Of a DNA stretch of 13,511 nucleotides, positions 7,204 to 12,730 are shown in pieces. The notes beneath the pieces are model-generated. The model had not been told where the DNA came from. It searched no databases and saw only the letters and a list, made by a program, of their open reading frames with translations. Made by a program: the position numbers and the translations under genes. Numbering within the stretch: the stretch's first letter is position 1; each line of letters starts with the position of its first letter. Source of the DNA: Spirochaetae bacterium HGW-Spirochaetae-7. GTDB lineage: Bacteria > Spirochaetota > Spirochaetia > Treponematales > UBA12059. Where the stretch lies: NCBI GenBank assembly GCA_002839245.1, contig PGXR01000060.1, forward strand, positions 1-13,511. The letters run 5' to 3'.

Positions 7204-7908
7204 ATGCTTAAAGAGGAGCTGATCAAGAAGAGTCCCGTTCGCGTCCTCGAACGTGGAATCGAGGGCGGACTCAAGGCTGGCAACATCGGCGTGATCGCCA
7301 GCCGGAAGGGCATCGGCAAGACGAGCGTTCTCGTCCAGCTCGCGCTGGACAAGCTCATGCAGGGCAAGAAGGTGATCCACGTTTCCTTCACCACCCATAC
7401 CAGTTACGTCATTTCGTGGTACGAGAACATCTTTTCCGAGCTGGCCAGGAAGAAGAACCTGGAAGCCTACTCAACGGTGCATGACGAGCTCATGAAGAAC
7501 CGCGTGATCATGAACTTCAACCAGGAAGGCGTGAACACGGACCAGATGCTCAAGTCGCTTCGTGCGATGATAGTCGACGGCGGCTTCGCGGCTGACGCCA
7601 TCATCGCGGACGGCTTCGATTTCGCCCGGGCAGACGCCAGCCACTTTTCGCAGGTCCGCGCCTTCGCCCTGGAAATGAAGCTGGAGTTCTGGTACTCCTG
7701 CACGATGGCCGGAGAGGAGCCGCTCCTCGACAAGAAGAACATCCCGGTCATTCTCCGCAGCTTCCTCGATGATATCGCGGTCCTGATCGTACTCGAGCCC
7801 AAGGCGGAGTACATCCACTTCGTGGTCGTCAAGGATCACGGCCGGATGAATCCGGCGGACTTGAGCATCAAGCTGGACGCGAAAACGCTCCTGATCGCCG
7901 AAGCCTAG
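7204..7908 (+). CDS. Small P-loop ATPase of the RecA/KaiC-like fold, function unknown
   Basis: A 234-residue, apparently cytoplasmic protein without signal peptide or membrane segment. The P-loop ASRKGIGKT (32-40) follows a GGLKAGNIGVI strand and precedes a helix and KKVIHVSF, an order typical of RecA/DnaB/KaiC-type ATPases. The first P-loop position (33) is Ser rather than Ala or Gly. A Walker B-like strand DAIIADGFDF has Asp136 at its end. Residues 159-215 alternate strands and helices (EFWYSCTMAGEE, DIAVLIVLEPK, YIHFVVVKDHGR). There is no KaiC duplication and no DNA-binding domain is obvious. The gene starts ten bases after a strong AAGGAG site and its codon use matches fusA. I recall similar conserved hypothetical proteins in treponemes but cannot confirm this here. 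Its role, possibly linked to translation by proximity to EF-G, is unknown. Confidence 0.82.
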   Translation: MLKEELIKKSPVRVLERGIEGGLKAGNIGVIASRKGIGKTSVLVQLALDKLMQGKKVIHVSFTTHTSYVISWYENIFSELARKKNLEAYSTVHDELMKNRVIMNFNQEGVNTDQMLKSLRAMIVDGGFAADAIIADGFDFARADASHFSQVRAFALEMKLEFWYSCTMAGEEPLLDKKNIPVILRSFLDDIAVLIVLEPKAEYIHFVVVKDHGRMNPADLSIKLDAKTLLIAEA

Positions 7909-8031
7909 TTTTCGCACATGCCGGGGCGATCGCGGCGTCGCTCGGCACGCGGTTCTCCTCGGAATACAAAAGTATGCCTTCGGAGCCCCGCGTGCGTCGT
8001 TCCTTGCGCTCATCCCCGGCATGAGCGAAAA
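7909..8031. repeat. 123-nt imperfect inverted repeat after the ATPase gene
   Basis: TTTTCGCACATGCCGGGG (7909-7926) is matched at 8014-8031 by its reverse complement with one mismatch in 18. Inside, GCACGCGG (7945-7952) pairs with CCGCGTGC (7988-7995), and near the centre GGAATAC and GTATGCC flank AAAA with one mismatch. The whole can fold as one long hairpin beginning at the base after the stop codon. It may stop transcription between the two convergent genes, though neither strand has a proper T tract directly after the stem. A mobile palindromic (MITE- or REP-like) element is the alternative. Confidence 0.65.
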
Positions 8032-8098
8032 CATCTTCAGTGAAGAAGCGGGGCGATCGCGGCGTCGCTCCAGGTCCGGGGCGATCGCGGCGTCGCTC
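7923..8098. repeat. Three copies of a 21-bp direct repeat
   Basis: A unit beginning GGGGCGATCGCGGCGTCG and ending CTC occurs exactly at 7923-7943, 8050-8070 and 8078-8098. The last two are spaced at 28 bp, and the first overlaps the left arm of the 123-nt inverted repeat. The last copy ends five bases before the stop codon of the convergent gene. The unit contains the palindrome GCGATCGC. Too few and too closely spaced for a CRISPR array. Confidence 0.75.
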
Positions 8099-8103
8099 AC
8101 GGT

Positions 8104-9411
8104 TTATCCCAGGGTGTGGAAGAATACCGTCGCTATGAAACCGAGCACGGTGAAGAGGCCAACCATGCGGATGTTGCGCTCGTAAGCCTCAGGAAGCATC
8201 GTCTGGGCGATCATCGCGAGCATCGAGCCCGCCGCAAGTCCCTCGAACAGAGAATGGGCCATCGGGGGCAGCAGCCCCGAGATCAGGTTCCCGAGCAGCG
8301 CGCCGACGCCGACCGCCCCGACCAGGGAGATCCACATCCAGAGTATTTTGGCGGGCTTCGTGCCCGCCTCCTTCATCATCGTCGAACTCGACAGCGACTC
8401 GGGAAGGTTGGCCATGAAGAGTCCCGCGATAAGCGCGGGGCTTGCGTTGAAGCCCGACATGCTCGCCCCGATCACGAGGGACTCCGGTATCCCGTCGAGC
8501 AGCAGTCCCAACCATATCGCCGTCGCCGCCGACGAGTGCGACTCGACCGAGGCGGTCTTGAACTCCGCTTCTGACGGGCGGAAGGCGCCTTCGTCGAGGT
8601 GGCGCGAGGCTTGCCGTACCCATTCCTCGCCGGAGAGGGCGGCAGCGGGTATCTTGCCGGTCCTGCCGCGCTCGACGGCCAGTTCTGCCACCGCTTCCTT
8701 CAGCTCGGGGCTGGCTTCGGCGAGCAGGTTGAAATCTTCCTTGCGTATCTCGAATGCGGTCGTGTCGACGAGGGGTATGGCATCGGCCGTCCTGGGAGCG
8801 TTCCAGAGCAGGGCCATTTCGCCGAATGTCTGGCCTGCTCCCAGCTCGGCGACCTTGATCCTGCCTCCCGACCCGTCTGCGTATTCGATGCCTATCGAGC
8901 CCGATTCGACGATGAACATCGAGTCACCGGCGCCGCCCTGCTCGAAGATCGGCACGCCCCTGGGGAAGCTGCGGAGCGATATGTACGGGACGATGGCCTG
9001 TACCTGACTGGCCGGGAGCGAGCGGAATATGTCGACGGCGCCGAGGCGCCCGAGGACTTCCTTCGCGCATTTCTTCTTCCGTGTCTGCAGGCTCGACAGC
9101 AGCGTGGACCTCGTCCTGGCGGCTCCTCCCTTCTCGTCCGCCGCATGCGCCAGGGCGATGAATACCAGGCTTCCGAGGAGAAGGCCCAGCGCTAGAGGCG
9201 CGAATCCGGCTTCAGTACGTTCTACCGCCGGATTGACCAGCTCGAAGGATATTGCCGCGATCAGCGAGCCTGCGCCGAACGACATGATGGCCGATATCAT
9301 CGTTCTTGACGGTTTTGTCAGGATTGCGATAATCGCGCCCGCCGGCAGGGACAGGGAGCTCAGGGAGCCGAACAGGAATGCCGCGAAAGCGGTAGAACCG
9401 AAGAAGCTCAT
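8104..9411 (-). CDS. ZIP-like membrane protein with an inserted cyclic-nucleotide-binding domain
   Basis: A 435-residue inner-membrane protein of unusual build. Residues 5-90 form about three hydrophobic segments (AAFLFGSLSSLSLPAGAIIA; SFGAGSLIAAISFELV; PLALGLLLGSLVFIALA). Residues 125-245 are a cNMP-binding domain of the CAP/PKA type, with a phosphate-binding cassette FGEMALLWNAPRTAD (196-210) that keeps the Glu (198) and Arg (207) needed for cAMP or cGMP. Residues 296-433 return to about five membrane segments with ZIP-like motifs: DGIPES (306-311) in one helix and NLPESL (336-341) in the next, then LFEGLAAGSMLAMIAQTMLPEAYE. ZIP proteins usually have HN(F/I)PEG at the two sites. Here the histidines are Asp306 and Ala335, while Glu310 and Glu339 remain. 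The start at 9411 has a GGAGG site, and an upstream in-frame ATG would run into pgl. Possibly a nucleotide-gated cation transporter; the substrate is unknown. Confidence 0.8.
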   Translation of the reverse strand: MSFFGSTAFAAFLFGSLSSLSLPAGAIIAILTKPSRTMISAIMSFGAGSLIAAISFELVNPAVERTEAGFAPLALGLLLGSLVFIALAHAADEKGGAARTRSTLLSSLQTRKKKCAKEVLGRLGAVDIFRSLPASQVQAIVPYISLRSFPRGVPIFEQGGAGDSMFIVESGSIGIEYADGSGGRIKVAELGAGQTFGEMALLWNAPRTADAIPLVDTTAFEIRKEDFNLLAEASPELKEAVAELAVERGRTGKIPAAALSGEEWVRQASRHLDEGAFRPSEAEFKTASVESHSSAATAIWLGLLLDGIPESLVIGASMSGFNASPALIAGLFMANLPESLSSSTMMKEAGTKPAKILWMWISLVGAVGVGALLGNLISGLLPPMAHSLFEGLAAGSMLAMIAQTMLPEAYERNIRMVGLFTVLGFIATVFFHTLG

Positions 9412-9449
9412 GGGCGCCTCCTGGGGCGGGTTTAGACCGCCTTTCCGGA

Positions 9450-9455
9450 AGTATA
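9450..9455 (-). promoter_or_regulatory. Candidate -10 box of the ZIP/cNMP gene
   Basis: TATACT on the minus strand lies 38 bases before the ATG at 9411, in the 67-nt gap after pgl. The -35 position has only a weak match. A small stem, GGCGG (9425-9429) with CCGCC (9437-9441), sits just before the ribosome site. The gene may be served both by this box and by read-through from pgl. Confidence 0.35.
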
Positions 9456-9478
9456 GTGCGCTTCGCCGTATTCTGCGG

Positions 9479-10180
9479 CTATCCGAGCACGAACGCCATC
9501 GCGTCGCCCGAGGCCGCGAGCACGGCGGGGCTGGAAGCGTCGCCGGAAGCAAGGCGGAGGAGCGCGTCCTCCTTGCCGGCCGAACGCAGCAGGTAGCGCG
9601 TCCTAAGGCTCGACGCCAGCGCCGATACGGTCAGGGTGACACGTTGGCGGGGCTCCGCTGGCGCGAGGCTTACGGTGGCGGGGTCATCCGCGACCACGCC
9701 CTGGCCGGGGAATAGTCCGGCGCAGTGGCCGTCCGCGCCGAGGCCGAGGTAGCAGGTGTCGAAAACGCGGCTTCCTGAAACTGCGCGGGCTTCCGCTACG
9801 AGGCGAGCATAAAAAGCGGCCATGGAGTCGACGGCCTCGCGCTCCCCGCCATCCGTTTTCCAGCCGACCAGCTCGGCGGCGCCGACGTCGATCGCCGGCG
9901 AGAAGGCTTCCCGTATCATGGTCTCGTTGCGTTCTCCCCGGTGGCGGGGCTCGAGGCGTTCATCGCCGACGACGAGCGTCGCCGGTCCGCATGGCGATGG
10001 CGCCCGGCGGGCGAGGACGGCGGCCATGGCGCGGTACGCCGGAGCGGGCGTCGAGCCGCCGGCAAGGCAGAAAACGGGCCGGCGGGCTTGCCTGGCGGCC
10101 GCATCGACGGCGAGGGTGAAATCGGCGACAATCGCCTCGAGCCATGCTACCTCGTCCGCAAATCGCACTATCTTGACCAT
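9479..10180 (-). CDS. pgl: 6-phosphogluconolactonase, DevB/SOL family
   Basis: Cytoplasmic enzyme hydrolysing 6-phospho-D-glucono-1,5-lactone to 6-phosphogluconate, second step of the oxidative pentose phosphate pathway. It has 233 residues, normal for the family. Motifs in order are CLAGGSTPAPAYR (38-50, the phosphate-binding GGSTP loop), VVGDERLEP (70-78), ERNETMI (83-89), CYLGLGADGHCAGLFPG (143-159, the family signature; usual GLGxDGHTASLFPG) and RVTLT (180-184). It has the same orientation as the ZIP/cNMP gene 67 bases downstream and is divergent from the LarA-like gene. I see no zwf or gnd in the window. No Shine-Dalgarno sequence precedes the ATG at 10180, and the predicted transcription start is almost at that ATG, so the message may be leaderless. 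Alanine content is high, as expected for this GC-rich genome. Confidence 0.93.
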   Translation of the reverse strand: MVKIVRFADEVAWLEAIVADFTLAVDAAARQARRPVFCLAGGSTPAPAYRAMAAVLARRAPSPCGPATLVVGDERLEPRHRGERNETMIREAFSPAIDVGAAELVGWKTDGGEREAVDSMAAFYARLVAEARAVSGSRVFDTCYLGLGADGHCAGLFPGQGVVADDPATVSLAPAEPRQRVTLTVSALASSLRTRYLLRSAGKEDALLRLASGDASSPAVLAASGDAMAFVLG

Positions 10181-10187
10181 GAGACCG

Positions 10188-10216
10188 AGTATGTCGCCGG
10201 GACGGCTTCAAATCAA
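10188..10216 (-). promoter_or_regulatory. Promoter of pgl
   Basis: On the minus strand TTGATT (10216-10211) and CATACT (10193-10188) are 17 bases apart. Transcription would begin around 10181, one base before the ATG, implying a leaderless or nearly leaderless mRNA. This agrees with the absence of a ribosome site. Confidence 0.45.
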
Positions 10217-10236
10217 TGTGCATTCGATGCTATACT
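10207..10236 (+). promoter_or_regulatory. Promoter of the LarA-like gene, overlapping the pgl promoter
   Basis: TTCAAA (10207-10212) and TATACT (10231-10236) are 18 bases apart; the -10 box is perfect for the hexamer seen elsewhere here, the -35 is weak. The -35 boxes of this promoter and the divergent pgl promoter overlap at 10211-10212, so polymerase could probably not hold both at once. The leader to 10324 is about 80 nt with an AAGGA site at 10313-10317. Confidence 0.42.
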
Positions 10237-10323
10237 GCGAAAAGTACCTTTCAAGGAATCTTCGACTGCGCCATCCAGACGCGTTCAATGGCGTCCACGT
10301 CCAAACCACAGTAAGGATCGACG

Positions 10324-11634
10324 ATGCGAATCGACGAATGCATATACTCACGCGGCTCACCTTCCGACACGATATCCGACGACGAACTTGCCGCCGGCTT
10401 CATTTCCTCGCTCGAGTCATTGGGCCCGCGCCATCGTGTGCTCGCGCTGCCGCCGGACGGCACGCGGAGCCATTCACGCGCCGGGCTGCTGCTCAAGGCC
10501 GCGTACGATTTCTATGGCGACTCGCTGGCCGCGGTGATGCCGGCGCTTGGCACTCACCGCCCGATGGGGGAGGCCGCCGTCGGGGCGATGTTCCCGGGCG
10601 TACCGTTCGGGCTCTTCAGGCCGCACGACTGGAGGCGAGACGTCATCGAGCTGGGGCGCGTGCCCGCGTCCTTCGTCAGCGAGGTCTCCGAAGGGCTGTG
10701 TTCCTTCGACTGGCCCGCCCAGGTAAACAGGCTGGTGGTCGACGGCGGCTTCGACCTGGTGCTGTCGCTTGGCCAGGTAGTGCCGCACGAAGTCGTCGGT
10801 ATGGCCAACTACTCCAAGAACCTGTTCGTCGGCGTCGGGGGCAAGGACGGCATCGACCGTTCGCACTGGCTCGGGGCCGCCTACGGCATAGAGCGTACGC
10901 TCGGCAGGATAGACACGCCGGTACGGGCGGTCCTCGATTATGCGCAGAAGGCCTTTGCCTCGTCCATCCCGATGCTGTACGCGCTGACCGTGGTCGGGCC
11001 GGCTACGAACTCCGGTGCTCCGAGCGGTCCTGGCATCGACTCGGGCGATGCGACGAGGGGGCTTTTCGTCGGCGCCGGCCGAGGGGCCTTCGAAAAGGCG
11101 GCAGCGCTTTCGACGCTCGTCAACATCTCTTACCTCGAGAAACCTGCTTCCAAGGTCGTGGTCTACCTCGACCCCATGGATTTCAAGTCCACCTGGCTGG
11201 GAAACAAGGCCATCTACCGCACTCGGCTGGCCATGGCCGACGGCGGCGAACTGATAGTGCTTGCTCCCGGGGTCGACAGTTTCGGCGAGGACAAGGCTAT
11301 CGACGAGACAATCCGCGACTACGGCTACTGTGGCGCCGGAGTGGCGCGCGAACTCGTCGACTCGGGGGAGCTCGCCTCCGACCTCGCTGGCGCGGCCCAC
11401 CTGGCTCATGGCTCCACCGAGGGGCGGTTCTCCGTTACCTACGCAGCCGGCGGCTTGTCGAAGGCCGAGGTCGAGGGCGTGGGCTATGGCTGGGCCGACT
11501 GTTCCGAGCAGACCAGGATCTACGATCCCGACAAGCTCGCCGATGGCTGGAACGTCGTAGGCGGACAGGACGTCTTCTTCGTCCGCAATCCGGCGCTCGG
11601 CCTCTGGGCCACCAAGGAACGCTTCGGCATGTAG
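10324..11634 (+). CDS. LarA-family nickel-dependent hydroxy-acid racemase/epimerase homologue
   Basis: A 436-residue cytoplasmic protein of the LarA (DUF2088) superfamily, whose members invert the stereocentre of 2-hydroxy acids with a nickel-pincer nucleotide cofactor bound to a lysine. The key positions of Lactiplantibacillus LarA can be matched: DGTR (45-48) for Asp72 and Arg75, GTHRP (76-80) with His78 for His108, VPHE with His155 for His174, SKN with Lys165 for the cofactor lysine Lys184, and SHW with His181 for the nickel ligand His200. The His-Lys (10) and Lys-His (16) spacings are identical to LarA, strong support for a competent cofactor site. The substrate is not known; lactate, malate, other short hydroxy acids and gluconate are all family substrates. 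LarB, LarC and LarE, needed to make the cofactor, are not in the window. The ATG at 10324 has an AAGGA site seven bases upstream. It is transcribed away from pgl and precedes moxR by 76 bases. Confidence 0.85.
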   Translation: MRIDECIYSRGSPSDTISDDELAAGFISSLESLGPRHRVLALPPDGTRSHSRAGLLLKAAYDFYGDSLAAVMPALGTHRPMGEAAVGAMFPGVPFGLFRPHDWRRDVIELGRVPASFVSEVSEGLCSFDWPAQVNRLVVDGGFDLVLSLGQVVPHEVVGMANYSKNLFVGVGGKDGIDRSHWLGAAYGIERTLGRIDTPVRAVLDYAQKAFASSIPMLYALTVVGPATNSGAPSGPGIDSGDATRGLFVGAGRGAFEKAAALSTLVNISYLEKPASKVVVYLDPMDFKSTWLGNKAIYRTRLAMADGGELIVLAPGVDSFGEDKAIDETIRDYGYCGAGVARELVDSGELASDLAGAAHLAHGSTEGRFSVTYAAGGLSKAEVEGVGYGWADCSEQTRIYDPDKLADGWNVVGGQDVFFVRNPALGLWATKERFGM

Positions 11635-11710
11635 GGTCTCTCCGACAAACATCACAATGTCGCCCGCGGGAGCGCCTGCCGTATCCGCGCGGAGCAGGAC
11701 GGAGTCGAAT

Positions 11711-12730
11711 ATGGAAATGGACAAGGCGGCCGCATCCTGCAGCAAGCCCTGCGGGATAGTCGCCAAGGTGCGCGAAGCGATGGCCGAACGGCTCGTCGGC
11801 AAGGCCGAGATGGTGGACGCCATACTGACCGCGGTCATGTCCGACGGGCACCTGCTCCTCGAGGGCGTGCCTGGCCTGGCCAAGACGCTGGCGGTCAGGA
11901 CGTTCGCGGCGGCCGCCGGGCTGTCGTACAAGCGCATTCAGTTCACCCCGGACCTCCTGCCCGGCGACGTGACGGGGACCCTGTTCTACGACGCCGCCTC
12001 GGGCGGCTTCGTGCCGCGGCAGGGACCCGTGTTCGCGAACATCGTTCTGGCCGACGAGATAAACCGCGCGCCCGCCAAGGTGCAGTCGGCGCTGCTCGAG
12101 GCGATGGAGGAGCGGCAGGTTACCATGGGCGACCGTAGCCTTCCTCTGCCGTCGCCGTTCTTCGTGCTGGCGACGCAGAACCCCATCGAGCACGAGGGGA
12201 CCTTTCGCCTTCCAGAAGCCCAGCTCGACAGGTTCATGCTCAAGGTCGTGGTCGGCTACCCCGACGAAGCCGAAGAACTCGACGTGATGCTCCGCTACGC
12301 GGACCCCGAGACCGCGATCCGCGCCGCCATTCCGCGGCAGGCCGCGGCCGCCATCCAGGCCGTGGACGTGGCCGCGCTGCGGACTGCCGCAGCCTCTGTC
12401 CGCATGGAGCCGGACGTGGCAAAGTACGCGGTGGCAATAGTCAGGGCGACCAGGCCGGGCCACGAAGCCAGGGACGTTCCGCAGCAACTCCGCGAGCTGG
12501 CGAGGTACATCGAATACGGCGCGAGCCCCCGCGGCTCGATAGCCCTGTACCGCGCCTCGAAGGCGGCGGCTCTGCTGGGCGGCCGCGACTACGTGCTGCC
12601 CGACGATGTCAAGCGCTCCGCGCTCGCCGTGCTCCGCCATCGCATCATCCCGTCCTACGAGGCCGAGGCCGACAGGGTCGGTTCCGACGCAATCGTCAAG
12701 GGCATACTGTCGGCCGTCCCGGTGCCCTGA
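11711..12730 (+). CDS. MoxR-family AAA+ ATPase
   Basis: A 339-residue cytoplasmic AAA+ ATPase of the MoxR group (AAA_3 plus lid domain), which usually acts as a chaperone with VWA-domain partners, for example in metal insertion or maturation of envelope proteins. Motifs are Walker A GVPGLAKT (52-59), Walker B IVLADEIN (111-118, Asp115 and Glu116), sensor 1 VLATQNPIEHEGTF (152-165) and LPEAQLDRF (167-175). The C-terminal lid ends in LPDDVKRSALAVLRHRI, typical of the family. The start at 11711 has GGAG six bases upstream. An in-frame ATG at 11657 lacks a ribosome site and would add 18 residues of non-family text. The stop overlaps the next start as TGATG (12728-12732), so the two are translationally coupled. 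No clear promoter is seen in the 76-nt gap after the LarA-like gene, so read-through is possible. Confidence 0.93.
   Translation: MEMDKAAASCSKPCGIVAKVREAMAERLVGKAEMVDAILTAVMSDGHLLLEGVPGLAKTLAVRTFAAAAGLSYKRIQFTPDLLPGDVTGTLFYDAASGGFVPRQGPVFANIVLADEINRAPAKVQSALLEAMEERQVTMGDRSLPLPSPFFVLATQNPIEHEGTFRLPEAQLDRFMLKVVVGYPDEAEELDVMLRYADPETAIRAAIPRQAAAAIQAVDVAALRTAAASVRMEPDVAKYAVAIVRATRPGHEARDVPQQLRELARYIEYGASPRGSIALYRASKAAALLGGRDYVLPDDVKRSALAVLRHRIIPSYEAEADRVGSDAIVKGILSAVPVP

Noticed and set aside
7923..8098. CRISPR array
   Set aside because: There are only three units, with unequal spacers of 106 and 7 bases, and no cas genes.
9412..9552. N-terminal extension of the ZIP/cNMP gene, adding 47 residues
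   Set aside because: The extension is basic, Arg/Pro-rich shadow text that overlaps the end of pgl. The ATG at 9411 has a GGAGG site and starts a membrane segment.
11657..11710. Upstream in-frame ATG for the MoxR gene, adding 18 residues
   Set aside because: No ribosome site precedes it, whereas GGAG sits six bases before the ATG at 11711.
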